From Candidatus Palauibacter poriticola (lineage in GTDB: Bacteria; Gemmatimonadota; Gemmatimonadetes; Palauibacterales; Palauibacteraceae): 64,000 nucleotides of DNA. Each line of letters opens with the position of its first letter. Positions within the stretch are counted from its first letter, which is position 1. Positions 43,504 through 52,581 of this stretch are shown here, piece after piece. Below the pieces are notes generated by a model that was not told where the DNA came from, did not search any database, and saw only the letters and a program-made list of their open reading frames with translations. The stretch spans positions 1-64,000 of the forward strand of contig JAAXHJ010000048.1 in NCBI GenBank assembly GCA_012270965.1, in the 5' to 3' direction. The translations under genes and the position numbers were made by a program.

Positions 43504-44328
43504 ATGCGACGGCCCCGTCGGAGTCTGTGCGGTCTCGCGCTCGTGGCGAGCGCCCTCGCGGCCACCGGTCGGGCCGCGGCGGCGGCGCAGGAGGAACCCG
43601 AGGTCACCGAGGCCGGTCTCGCGCGCGGCGAGATGTTCTATCAGGCCCACTGCGGCCGCTGCCACGGCATGCTCGGCCACGGGGGAGAGGGGCCGAGCCT
43701 GGCGCGTCCCACCCTGCCCCGCGCGCCGGACCACGCATCGCTCGTCCGGGTGATCCGGCGCGGGATCCCCGGGACCGGCATGCCCGGAACGAGATCCAAC
43801 CTCGTGTCGGATCTGGAGGTCGGCCTCGTGGCCGCCTACGTCCGCACGCTGGGACGGGACGCCGTCGTGGAGGTCGCGGGGGACGCGGCGCGCGGGCGGG
43901 AGGTGTTCGCCACCGCCGGCGACTGCTACTCCTGTCACGTCGTCAACGGCCGCGGAACGGGGATCGGCCCCGAACTCACGGGCATCGGGCTTCGGCGCGG
44001 CGTCGACTACCTCTACGCGTCGCTGCGGACGCCCGACTCGCAGTTGCCGGTCTCCAGGCGGGGCATCCTGCGCGGATTCAGGGGATACCTGCCGATCCGC
44101 GCGGTGACGCGCGAGGGCCGCGTCATCACGGGCATGCGGGTGAACGAGGACGACTTCACGATCCAGTTGCGGTCGATCTCCGGCCGCACGGTCTCGCTTC
44201 GCAAGGAAGATCTCGTGGAACTCGAGAAACAGTTCGATCATTCTCTGATGCCCGCCGTGGAGGAGATGACGGAGGCGGACATCGACGATCTCGTCGCCTT
44301 CCTCGCCGACCTCGGAGGAGGATCATGA
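43504..44328 (+). CDS. Exported dihaem cytochrome c, partner of the following PQQ enzyme
   Basis: 274 residues. Signal peptide (LCGLALVASALAATGRAAA), a first cytochrome domain with CGRCH, and a second with CYSCHVVNGRGTGIGPELTG, whose downstream part (RTPDSQLPVSRRG, VNEDDFTIQLRSISGRTVSL) matches the haem-binding domain known from PVC-group proteins. It should be periplasmic and accept electrons from the quinoprotein encoded next, whose start overlaps its stop by four bases. The ATG at 43504 has GGAGGAGG five bases upstream, stronger than the ATG at 43474. Confidence 0.88.
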   Translation: MRRPRRSLCGLALVASALAATGRAAAAAQEEPEVTEAGLARGEMFYQAHCGRCHGMLGHGGEGPSLARPTLPRAPDHASLVRVIRRGIPGTGMPGTRSNLVSDLEVGLVAAYVRTLGRDAVVEVAGDAARGREVFATAGDCYSCHVVNGRGTGIGPELTGIGLRRGVDYLYASLRTPDSQLPVSRRGILRGFRGYLPIRAVTREGRVITGMRVNEDDFTIQLRSISGRTVSLRKEDLVELEKQFDHSLMPAVEEMTEADIDDLVAFLADLGGGS

Positions 44329-45977
44329 CCCGACGCATACCTCTCCCCTCGCCGGCCTCGGCCGTGGCGGCCTCCGCGCTCGCGGCGGGGGCCCTCCTGT
44401 TCGGCGCCTCCCTCGCGGACGCGGTCGCCCAGGTGTCGTTCGAGCGCCTCGTGAACGCGGAAGACGAGCCGCACAACTGGCTCACGTATTCGGGCAACTA
44501 CGCCTCCCACCGTTTCTCCGCCCTCGACCAGATTCACCGCGGCAACGTCGGGGATCTCAAAGTGCTGTGGGCCTACCAGATGAGCGGCGGGCTCATCGAG
44601 ACGACGCCGATCGTGGTGGACGGCGTAATGTACGTGACGGAACCGCCGAGCAACGTGAGCGCGCTCGACGCCCGCTCCGGACGCCGCCTCTGGCACTGGT
44701 CCGCCGAGGTCCCGGCCTCGACAAAAAACATCGGATTCCCCCGCGTGAACCGCGGCGTCGCGATCCTCGGCGAAACCGTGTTCGTGGGCACGCTCGACGC
44801 CCGCCTCGTGGCGCTCGACGCCCGCTCCGGCGCCGTCCGCTGGGAGGTGGACGTCGCGGACAACGACCTCGGGTTCTCCATCACGCTCGCCCCGCTCGCC
44901 CTCGACGGAAGGGTCATCGTGGGCATGTCCGGCGCGGAGGCGGGGGCGAATGGGTTCATCGACGCGTACGACCCCGCGACCGGGGAACGGCTGTGGCGGA
45001 CCTACACGATTCCGAGCCCGGGCGAGCCGGGCAGCGAGACGTGGGGCGGCGACAGCTGGGAGCACGGCGGCGGTTCCACCTGGCTCACCGGCTCCTACGA
45101 TCCCGAACTCGACCTCCTGTACTGGCCGACCGGCAATCCGGCCCCCGACTGGAACGGGGACGCGCGACCCGGCGACAACCTTTACACGAACTGCATCCTC
45201 GCCCTCGATCCCGACACGGGGGAGATGCGGTGGTGGTTCCAGTACACGCCGCACGACACGCACGACTGGGACGCGACCGAGATCCAGGTGCTCGTCGACG
45301 CGGAGTGGGAGGGAGAGCCGCGCAAGCTGCTCGTAACGGCGAACCGGAACGCCTTCTACTACGTGCTCGACCGCGAGACCGGCGAGTTCCTGCGCGGCGT
45401 GGAGTACTCGAAGCAGACGTGGGCCGAGGGCCTCGACGAGAGCGGCCGGCCGATCGTAATCCCGGGCACCGAACCCACCGAGGAGGGGAACCTCGTGTGG
45501 CCCAGCCTTCAGGGAACCGCGAACTGGTTCAGCCCCTCCTACAGCCCGGACACGGGGCTCTTCTACCAGGCGACCCGAATCATGGGCGCCATCTACTACA
45601 AGACCGAGGTCGAATACGAGCCCGGCCAGCCGTTTCTCGGCGGCGGCGAGCAGGCGCTGTCCGGCGACGAGGCGAGCGGCGCCGTGAAGGCGCTCGACGT
45701 GCTCACTGGCAAACTACGGTGGGAGTTTCCGCTGCTCTCCCCTCCGTGGGCCGGCGTGATGGCCACGCGAGGCGGCCTCGTCTTCGGCGGAAGCAACGAG
45801 GGCAACATCTTCGCCCTCGACGCCGAGACGGGAGAGCCGTTGTGGGACTTCCAAGCCGGTGGCGGCGTCCGCACCAATCCCATGTCGTTCGAGGTGGACG
45901 GCGAACAGCGCGTGGCCACCGCCGCGGGCGGAGTCCTGTGGGTGTTCGGGTTACCCCGGATGCACGCCGGGTCGTAA
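44325..45977 (+). CDS. PQQ-dependent dehydrogenase without haem domain
   Basis: 550 residues. Signal peptide (AVAASALAAGALLFGASLADA), then PQQ propeller motifs: HNWLTYSGNYASHRFSALDQ, GVMYVTEPPSNVSALDARSG, WAEGLDESGRP and FALDAETGEPLWDFQAGGG. It lacks the adjacent-cysteine pair seen in the PQQ enzyme at 26270-28387; KNIGFPRVNRG stands in that place. The haem domain is also absent, and the dihaem cytochrome c upstream, coupled by an ATGA overlap, probably takes its place. Substrate likely an alcohol or aldehyde, unresolved. Confidence 0.9.
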   Translation: MTRRIPLPSPASAVAASALAAGALLFGASLADAVAQVSFERLVNAEDEPHNWLTYSGNYASHRFSALDQIHRGNVGDLKVLWAYQMSGGLIETTPIVVDGVMYVTEPPSNVSALDARSGRRLWHWSAEVPASTKNIGFPRVNRGVAILGETVFVGTLDARLVALDARSGAVRWEVDVADNDLGFSITLAPLALDGRVIVGMSGAEAGANGFIDAYDPATGERLWRTYTIPSPGEPGSETWGGDSWEHGGGSTWLTGSYDPELDLLYWPTGNPAPDWNGDARPGDNLYTNCILALDPDTGEMRWWFQYTPHDTHDWDATEIQVLVDAEWEGEPRKLLVTANRNAFYYVLDRETGEFLRGVEYSKQTWAEGLDESGRPIVIPGTEPTEEGNLVWPSLQGTANWFSPSYSPDTGLFYQATRIMGAIYYKTEVEYEPGQPFLGGGEQALSGDEASGAVKALDVLTGKLRWEFPLLSPPWAGVMATRGGLVFGGSNEGNIFALDAETGEPLWDFQAGGGVRTNPMSFEVDGEQRVATAAGGVLWVFGLPRMHAGS

Positions 45978-45992
45978 GCCGAGCAGCGCGAC

Positions 45993-46855
45993 GTGAACCC
46001 ATCCGCGTCCACGGATGCCCCGGACACTGCCATTGCGGATATCTATCGGCAGATCACCGACCAAGTGATTGAGGCCTTGGAGGCGGGCACCCCCCCCTGG
46101 GTGAGGCCCTGGAGCACGCCCGGGCCCGCTCGGCGTCACCTCGGCACTGCCTATAGCGGCATCAATCAGCTCGTGCTGTGGCTTAGGGCGACTGGGGTAC
46201 GGGAGCTGCTATTGGCTGACCAAGAGGCAGGCCGCGACGTACGGCGCGCACGTGCGCGACGGCGAGGAGGGGGTGGAGATCCTCCGCCCCGTCATGGATG
46301 GTGTCGATGCGGTTCACTGGCAGCCCTACGTGGTTTTTAATGCGGAACAACTTGACGGCCTCCCCCGACGCTTCCTAGCCGCAGATGTCCGAGATGATCA
46401 ACCGTCGCCCCACGACAGGGTTCCGGCCGCGGAAGAGCTACTGCTGGCGTCTGGGATAGCGGAGGTGTTCCACGGTGGCGACAGGGCATGCTACAGGCCG
46501 CTTGACGATTCTATCGACATGCCGCGCTTCGAGTATTTTCACGACGCGCGGAGCTACTACGGAACACTCGCGCACGAACTCGTTCACTGGACCGGGCACG
46601 AGACCCGACTAGGGCGCCTGCGGAGCGGACGGTTCGGCGACGAGAGCTATGCGATGGAGGAACTCGTGGCCGAGGTCGGATCCGCCTTCGTAATGGCGCG
46701 CCTCGGCCTTCCCGGAAACATGCGCGAGGATCACGCATCCTACATCGCGTCGTGGTTGCGGAGGCTACGAGAGGACAAGGAGGCGATATTCCGGGCGGCG
46801 GCCGCCGCCCGGAAGGCCGCCGACTATATCGTCGTCGCCGCGGCTGGCGACCGGG
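45993..46855 (+). pseudogene. ardC: ArdC-like antirestriction protein, frameshifted
   Basis: The N-terminal ssDNA-binding domain reads IADIYRQITDQVIEALEAGT and PPWVRPWSTPG from a GTG at 45993; the rest, in another frame, reads GYGSCYWLTKRQAATYGAHV, WQPYVVFNAEQLDG, the zincin motif AHELVHWTGHETRLGR, and ends SYIASWLRRLREDKEAIF. Removing one base from the G run at 46194-46197 restores the whole ArdC protein. ArdC proteins protect incoming plasmid DNA from restriction and are carried by conjugative elements, so this marks an integrated mobile element. The frame runs on into transposase sequence with no stop. Confidence 0.75.
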
Positions 46856-47840
46856 TCCGCAGACTCGCGGCCCGCCGGTTGGACGACCGGAACTACGTTG
46901 TCGTTTACTTGAGCCGCGTAAGGGTCGGGAAGCACGACCTCGCGCTGGCCGTGGGGCTGGAAGAGGGAGGACGCAGGAGGCTGCTGGGCGCGCGATCGGC
47001 TGGCGGGAAGCTGCCGGATCGGGAAATTGCGGAGCCCGCCCTGTTGAAGGAGTTGACGGACCGCGGGCTGCGGACCAGCGAACCGCGGCTCTTCGTAATC
47101 GGATCGGGCCTGTGGCGGCAGGCCGTGCGGGATACTTTCGGACGCTCATGCCTCCTCCAACAGTGCCGCTCCGAGTTCGTCGACCGGATCCTGGCAATGT
47201 TGCCCAACCGCCTGGTGTCGCTGGAGCCCACGTCCTGGTCGCGCCGGTTGCCCGGCTCCGCGTGGAACCCGGCGACAATAGACCATGGTTTGAACCATGG
47301 TGCGGAATGGAGGTCTTTCTCGCCTTGGGGGGGATCGGCGGCGATGTCCCGAGGCGAGGTCGTCGCCTTTGAAGAGTTTTTGGGGCCGCGGCACCACGCG
47401 AGTCGGTTGGCGTGCCGTTCGGCACAGGATTCGGCAGGCGTTCGAGGGAGGGCGGGGACCCGAGGCGCTGTTGGAGCTGGCGGGTTGGTTGGAGCTGATG
47501 CGGCACCGCGAAGCCGCAGGCATCATGCGAAAGAGGCTGAAGGGGCTGTTCGTCGTCGACAAGCTGCAGGTCGACCCGGCGTTGCGGAGGAACATCCTTA
47601 CGACGAACGTGATCCTGCGGGCAGGCCGCGGCCTGCCCGGACAGATCTGCTCCCCCGGTAGGTGGCGGCAGAGTGCGATGGCCTTGCGGTGGGCGGTGGC
47701 CTCTTTCCTCGAGACCGAGAAGAGATCCAGAAGGGTGACCGGGTTTCGGGATCTGCGGACGCTGAGGGATCAGCTTGCGTGCGGTGACTTCCTGGACCTC
47801 CCCCGTCGTAGCCGCTTGTGGATGGCGGACGGCGGGTACT
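46856..47840 (+). pseudogene. IS256-family transposase remnant
   Basis: In frame with ArdC the sequence reads RVGKHDLALAVGLEEGGRRR, LLKELTDRGLRTSEPRLFVI and AVRDTFGRSCLLQQCRSEFV, the central part of an IS256 transposase. In another frame it continues FEGGRGPEALLELAGWLELM, ALRRNILTTNVI, MALRWAVASFLETEKRSRR and VTGFRDLRTLRDQL, the C-terminal part. The N-terminal third is missing and at least one frameshift separates the halves. Its end lies directly before the ribosome site of the next gene. Confidence 0.7.
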
Positions 47841-47867
47841 CTCTACACGCTTCAAAGGAGTTCGGCG

Positions 47868-49667
47868 GTGAATGATCGAGGAACGGGCCATGCCCGTGAC
47901 AAAGATGCGGCGAGTACATCCCGCAGGCGTGTGGCCGTACCGAGCCTCCGCCGCCGTGGGGCATGGGCAGCGGTGATTCCAGGGGCGACCGCCCTGCTCG
48001 CGGTGGCGGCCGCGGACGCTCAGATCCCCACCGCGCGGGCTCAGTCGCCGCACCCCTCTCCACCGAGCCTCGAGGAGATCGACGCGTGGGTCGAGGACGC
48101 CATGGCGCGCTGGGAAGTACCGGGGCTGGGCGTGGCCATCGTGTACGGTGGCGAGAGCTACCTGTCCACCGGCTACGGCGTGCGCGAACTCGGGCAGCCG
48201 GAACGCGTGGACGGCGGGACGCTGTTCAGCATCGGCTCCTGCTCGAAGGCGTTCGGGGCCGCGACGCTGGCTTCCCTCGTCGAGGAGGGGAAGCTGCGCT
48301 GGGACGACCGCATCACCGACCACATCCCGTGGTTCCGTCTCCACGACCCATGGACGACGCGCGAGATCCGCGTGCGGGATATCGTCACCCACCGAGTGGG
48401 GACCGGGAGCAACCAGCCGCTGCGTCCGCTCGTCACGGACCGGCGCGACTATCTCATGCGCCTCCCCCATACCGAACCGGACCACGCCTTCCGCGACCGG
48501 TACGGCTACACGAACGACATGTTCGTTCTCACGGGCCACCTCGTGGAGACCGTCTCCGGAACGGACTGGGACTCCTACGCGAGAGAGAGGCTCTGGACCC
48601 CGCTGGGCATGACGACGACGACGGCCCGCATGGGGCCCGCCAACGCAAGCCCGAACCACGCCGAGCCGCATGCGATCATCCAACGGAGGTTCATCGGGAA
48701 CGCGGCCACCACGGGGATGCCGCTGGAGCCCGTGCCGTGGCAGTACGCCGAGAACGTCACCGTGCCCTCGGGCGGCGTCATCACGTCGGCGGACGAGATC
48801 ACCGAGTGGATGCGGTTCCACGTCGGCACCCATCCGAATCCACCGCTTTCCCGCTCGTCCGTCGAACTCATGCACCGGCCGCATACCGTGATAGCGAACC
48901 CGAGTAGCTGGATGCCGTTCGAGGGGTCGGGCGCGTACGCGATGGGCTGGTCGACGGGGAGGTTCGGGGACGTGACGGCGGTGGGGCACGGAGGGAACGC
49001 GCTTGGGTTCAACTGCTCGATCGCGCTGGTGCCGGAAGAGGGATTCGGCGTGTGGGCGACGACGAACCGGAACTCGGAGCTGCCGTGGGTGCTCACGAAG
49101 TGGGCGCTGGCGCGTTTCGTGGGCACGGAGGAACTGCGGAGCCGCGATTGGCATGCGGAATTCGAGCGGAGCGTCGCCGAGGGAAACCGGCGGACCTTCG
49201 AGGCGGATGAGGCGCGCCGGGCGGCCCGGCTCGACCAGGGCCCCTCGGTGCCGCTGGAGGCCTACGCCGGAACCTACCACAACGGCTACGCCGGAGAGCT
49301 GCGCATTCGCCTCACGGATGAGTCGGTCCCGCCTCTCATGCCCGCCGAGGGCCGGTTGGGCCGCTGGGACGGGACTCCGGGGGTGCACGAACGTCCGGCC
49401 GCGAGCGCATCGGCGGGCACCGAAGGCAACGGGGCGGGCACGGGGCCGGCGAACGGCACCGGCGAGGCGGCGGGCGAAGTGCGGCTCGTGGCCGAGTTCG
49501 ATGGCCGGGAACGACCGGTGCGGATGCCGCTCGAGCACTGGCACGTCGACCGCTTCGACATGTGGTTCGGCGACGTAAGGATCGGCGTCTCCTTCGTGCT
49601 GGACGCCACCGCCCGCGTGACGGGCGTCGAGATGGACTACTACGGCCGCTTCGACCGCGTGCGCTGA
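47868..49667 (+). CDS. Exported serine beta-lactamase-like hydrolase (class C fold)
   Basis: 599 residues. A basic N-terminus and hydrophobic segment (VIPGATALLAVAAADAQ) precede a beta-lactamase/DD-peptidase domain with SCSK (Ser124, Lys127), YTN (Tyr214, Asn216) and VGHGGNALGF in place of KTG. A C-terminal domain starting at VPLEAYAGTYHNGYAGELRI resembles DUF3471 and contains a Gly/Thr/Asn-rich linker. Such proteins are esterases, D-peptidases or unknown; resistance cannot be assumed. The GTG start has AAAGGAG seven bases upstream, provided by the border of the IS256 remnant. Confidence 0.87.
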   Translation: MNDRGTGHARDKDAASTSRRRVAVPSLRRRGAWAAVIPGATALLAVAAADAQIPTARAQSPHPSPPSLEEIDAWVEDAMARWEVPGLGVAIVYGGESYLSTGYGVRELGQPERVDGGTLFSIGSCSKAFGAATLASLVEEGKLRWDDRITDHIPWFRLHDPWTTREIRVRDIVTHRVGTGSNQPLRPLVTDRRDYLMRLPHTEPDHAFRDRYGYTNDMFVLTGHLVETVSGTDWDSYARERLWTPLGMTTTTARMGPANASPNHAEPHAIIQRRFIGNAATTGMPLEPVPWQYAENVTVPSGGVITSADEITEWMRFHVGTHPNPPLSRSSVELMHRPHTVIANPSSWMPFEGSGAYAMGWSTGRFGDVTAVGHGGNALGFNCSIALVPEEGFGVWATTNRNSELPWVLTKWALARFVGTEELRSRDWHAEFERSVAEGNRRTFEADEARRAARLDQGPSVPLEAYAGTYHNGYAGELRIRLTDESVPPLMPAEGRLGRWDGTPGVHERPAASASAGTEGNGAGTGPANGTGEAAGEVRLVAEFDGRERPVRMPLEHWHVDRFDMWFGDVRIGVSFVLDATARVTGVEMDYYGRFDRVR

Positions 49668-49681
49668 CTAACGGGTCAGCG
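49662..49681. terminator. Possible bidirectional hairpin at a convergent junction
   Basis: CGCTGAC and GTCAGCG form a perfect 7-base stem around TAACGG, and contain the stop codons of both convergent genes. No T tract on either side. A shared termination role is plausible but weakly supported. Confidence 0.35.
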
Positions 49682-49882
49682 GGCGTACATCCGGTTCGCG
49701 TAGCTGTACGCCGTGACCGCCGACACGATATGGCAGATCCAGCCCAGCGCGCCGCCGGTTCCGAGCCACAGGCCGGGGGTCACGAGCAGCCAGAAGAGTC
49801 CGCGCAGGAACTTGCCGTTGTACCACTGGCCGACGCCCGGTATGAGCAGGCTCAGCACGGCGGCCATCAAAGGGTTCTTCAC
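49676..49882 (-). CDS. Small TM2-like membrane protein, 68 residues
   Basis: Two hydrophobic segments linked by GVGQWYNGKFLRG, the pattern of TM2/DUF5683-type small membrane proteins (PGxGQxYxG). GTG start with GGGGAGG six bases upstream, a strong ribosome site. Function unknown. Confidence 0.72.
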   Translation of the reverse strand: MKNPLMAAVLSLLIPGVGQWYNGKFLRGLFWLLVTPGLWLGTGGALGWICHIVSAVTAYSYANRMYAR

Positions 49883-49990
49883 GTGAGTCCTCCCCAGCGA
49901 AGCGTCCGAGTCTCCAAGCTGGCGGGGTAAACGCCCGCACGGTGACGTTCTACGCGGGGTCGGCGACGGGGGTTTCCGGACTCACGGCCC

Positions 49991-52009
49991 TCACCCCGCG
50001 GCGCAGCCGCCCAGGTGCCGGGTGAAGAACTCCTCCAGCCGCGAATACATGTCGACGCGATTGTCCGGGTTCCGGAAACCGTGCGCCTCGTCCGGGTACG
50101 TCTTCACCTCGACGCTCTTGCCGAGCCGCTCGAATTCGGCCACCGCGTTCTCGAAGTTCTGGATCGGCACGCGGCGGTCGAGTTCCCCGTGCATGAGGAG
50201 AACGGGAGCCGTGATGTCGGCGATGCGCGACACGACGTTGCTCTTGGCGTACGTGTCGGGGCGTTCGTCGGGTGTTCCGCCGTGGCCGGTGACGGAGAAG
50301 ATCTTCCCCAGCCGGTCCGTGTACTCGAGCGTGTTCAGCTTCGAGTAGGCGCCGCGCATGGGGACGGCCGCGTCGAACTTGTCCGGGGTCAGGCTGATCG
50401 CCGACAGCGACATGCTCCCGCCGTAGCTGCCGCCGTAGATCCCCACCCGCCCGTTCACGTAGGGGAGCGTGCGGAGGAAATCGGCCGCCGCGCCCGCATC
50501 CCTCGCCTGGTCCCAGAGCCAGTCCTCGACGGAGAGATCCTGGAACTCGCGCCCGAAACCGGATCCCCCGCGATAGTTGATCGCGAGCACTACGAACCCT
50601 TTCGAGGCGAGGTATTGTTCCGTGAGGTTCAGGCCCTGCTGGTAGGAGTTCGTCCCGCCTCCGTGAACTTGGACGAGCGCCGGGCAGGCGGCCCCCTCCT
50701 CCCATTGCGGCGGGCGGTACAGGAAGCCCTGGATCCGGAGTCCATCGAAGCTGGGGAAGGCGATCTCCCGGGGTGCCACGGCCGACCGCCAGGACGGTGA
50801 GAACGAGGTGAGACGCTCCGCGACGCCGCCCATGAGGTCGAGGGCGTACGCTTCCCCTCCCCGCGTCGGCGACGAGTGGACGAAGGCGAGGGACCGGGCG
50901 CCCGCCGTGTGGCTGACGCCGGAGATCGTCCCCTCCATGTGCGTGACTCGGGTGGCCACGCCGCCGGCGGCGGGCACCGTCCAGACGTTCATCGTGCCGC
51001 GTTCGAGGTAGGGGAAGTAGACGAACGCGCCGTCCTCCGACCAGGATGGGGCATGCCGCATCGCCGCATCGGTCGCGTAGACCTGCATGTCCACGATGCG
51101 CTCCGCCGCCCCGGCTCCCGATTCCGGATGCTCAACACCCGCCGCGGGATGCTCAACACCCGCCGCCTGATCCTCGGTACCGGCCTCCGGATCCTCGGCT
51201 CCCGCCTCCAGGTCCTCGATCACGTAGATGTAGGAGAGGTCCTCGTACCAGTATTCGTCCTTCGCGGTGCCGAAAACGGCGATCCGATCGCCCTCCGGCG
51301 ACCACACGGGGGTGGACATCGCCATCAGCGTGCGGGTGAGCTGCCGGTGGTCTCCGGTCTCGACATCGACGAGCCAGAGGTCGTCGTGCCAGTAATCGGA
51401 CGCGTTCGACACATAAAGAATCTCGCGGCCATTCGGCCGCCAGGCGGGCGCGAAGCGTGGATCGTCGACCGACATGGCGGCCTCGGTCAGCTGCCGCGGC
51501 GGGGCCGAGCCATCGGCCGGCACGAGCCAGATGTCCTGGTGGCCGCTCGCCGTCGAGTAGAACGCGATCGTCTCCCCATCCGGCGAAAAGGCCGGTGCCC
51601 GGACACCCTCCATGCGGTCCATCAGGGGACGCGCCTCGACATCGCCGACGTTCGCGACGCGCACCTGGCCGCCGGCCGCGAAGGTGATCCGGTCGCCGCC
51701 GGGTGCCCAAGCCGGACCCGAGCCCCGAAGCCAGAAGCGCGGCGCCCCGAAGCCGCCGTTCTCGCGGCGAGCCGCCAGATACAGCCCCGAACCGTCCGGC
51801 CCCGAGCCGGAAACCGCGAGGTGCCGTCCATCGGGCGAGATCGAGACGCCGCGCACGCCCGCGTTGTTGCGGTGGATGTTGGCAAGCGTAAGGTCGAGTT
51901 CCGCCGGCGCGCCCCCGGGCGCCGCATCTCCCGGCGCCCCGCACGCCGCCCAGACCAAGACCAGAGTGACGACCCAAAAAGCACCAAGAAGCCGATTCGC
52001 GTCCGTCAC
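49991..52009 (-). CDS. S9-family peptidase lipoprotein
   Basis: 672 residues. Lipoprotein signal (FWVVTLVLVWAAC), TolB-like propeller repeats (SISPDGRHLAVSG, AFSPDGETIAFYS), and the hydrolase domain with VQVHGGGTNSYQ and a triad of Ser528 (YGGSYGGS), Asp611 (HGELDRRVP) and His643 (EAHGFRNP). The propeller contains an acidic heptapeptide repeat (EDPEAGT type) around residues 265-300. GTG start 11 bases after the barrel-protein stop, so it is the last gene of a four-gene minus-strand cluster. Lipid anchoring suggests it processes peptides at a membrane, alongside the metzincin lipoprotein. Confidence 0.92.
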   Translation of the reverse strand: MTDANRLLGAFWVVTLVLVWAACGAPGDAAPGGAPAELDLTLANIHRNNAGVRGVSISPDGRHLAVSGSGPDGSGLYLAARRENGGFGAPRFWLRGSGPAWAPGGDRITFAAGGQVRVANVGDVEARPLMDRMEGVRAPAFSPDGETIAFYSTASGHQDIWLVPADGSAPPRQLTEAAMSVDDPRFAPAWRPNGREILYVSNASDYWHDDLWLVDVETGDHRQLTRTLMAMSTPVWSPEGDRIAVFGTAKDEYWYEDLSYIYVIEDLEAGAEDPEAGTEDQAAGVEHPAAGVEHPESGAGAAERIVDMQVYATDAAMRHAPSWSEDGAFVYFPYLERGTMNVWTVPAAGGVATRVTHMEGTISGVSHTAGARSLAFVHSSPTRGGEAYALDLMGGVAERLTSFSPSWRSAVAPREIAFPSFDGLRIQGFLYRPPQWEEGAACPALVQVHGGGTNSYQQGLNLTEQYLASKGFVVLAINYRGGSGFGREFQDLSVEDWLWDQARDAGAAADFLRTLPYVNGRVGIYGGSYGGSMSLSAISLTPDKFDAAVPMRGAYSKLNTLEYTDRLGKIFSVTGHGGTPDERPDTYAKSNVVSRIADITAPVLLMHGELDRRVPIQNFENAVAEFERLGKSVEVKTYPDEAHGFRNPDNRVDMYSRLEEFFTRHLGGCAAG
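51126..51209 (-). repeat. Tandem repeat, 4 x 21 bp, in the S9 propeller
   Basis: Units at 51126, 51147, 51168 and 51189; the first two differ by one base. They encode EDPEAGT, EDQAAGV, EHPAAGV-type heptapeptides, a likely flexible acidic loop. Confidence 0.9.
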
Positions 52010-52020
52010 ACCGCCCCCTT

Positions 52021-52581
52021 CTAATCGAATTCGAGTGCGACGCCCAGATCGATGCCGAGCGCCACGGCATGGTCGGTGCTCGACGGCGTGTCGGCCGACA
52101 TGCGCCGCCACGACAGGCCCGGCCCGATACGCAGGCGGCCGACGCGAAGCCGGAGTCCGGCGGCCGCCTCCAGACCGGCACCCGCCCGCGGGGACTCCCC
52201 TTCCGTCCCGACGCGCATCGTGCCGTAGAGGACGCCGACGCGCCCCCACAGCCAGCGTCGCGACAGCTCCGCGCCCAAGGCGGCGTGGTTGCCGGTGACG
52301 GTCGGCTCGCTCCCGCGGCAGAATCCCTCCCGGCAGCCGAAGGCGGTCCGGACATACGCCGCGGAGATGGCGATGTGCGGGCGCAGCCGCCGCGCAATCC
52401 GGATTTCGTACGACAGGTCGGGAGCCCATTCGAGGCCCGCCGCGGTGGATGTGTGATTCCCCACCGCAAGACCGCTCCGCACCTCCACGGAGGTCTGGGC
52501 CGCGGCGGCGCGCCCCGCGACCGGCAGGCCGGCGGCCACCAAGGCGAGGGCAAGGCTGGCGCGGCACCACCGGCCCGTCAT
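52021..52581 (-). CDS. Predicted outer-membrane beta-barrel protein
   Basis: 186 residues. Signal peptide (ASLALALVAAGLPVAGRAAA), then alternating polar/hydrophobic strands (SYEIRIARRLRPHIAISAAY, LWGRVGVLYGTMRVG, LRLRVGRLRIGPGLSWRR) and a C-terminal strand ending in Phe-Asp (LGIDLGVALEFD). Length and pattern fit an eight-stranded barrel. Two Cys (GCREGFCRG) lie in one loop and may be bridged. Its ATG overlaps the stop of the metzincin lipoprotein by four bases. It could anchor or present that protein, which is inference from context. Confidence 0.74.
   Translation of the reverse strand: MTGRWCRASLALALVAAGLPVAGRAAAAQTSVEVRSGLAVGNHTSTAAGLEWAPDLSYEIRIARRLRPHIAISAAYVRTAFGCREGFCRGSEPTVTGNHAALGAELSRRWLWGRVGVLYGTMRVGTEGESPRAGAGLEAAAGLRLRVGRLRIGPGLSWRRMSADTPSSTDHAVALGIDLGVALEFD

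Noticed and set aside
47868-49667. Antibiotic resistance beta-lactamase
   Set aside because: The SxxK, YxN and HGG pattern with a C-terminal extra domain is shared by many esterases and D-peptidases; nothing shows antibiotic hydrolysis.
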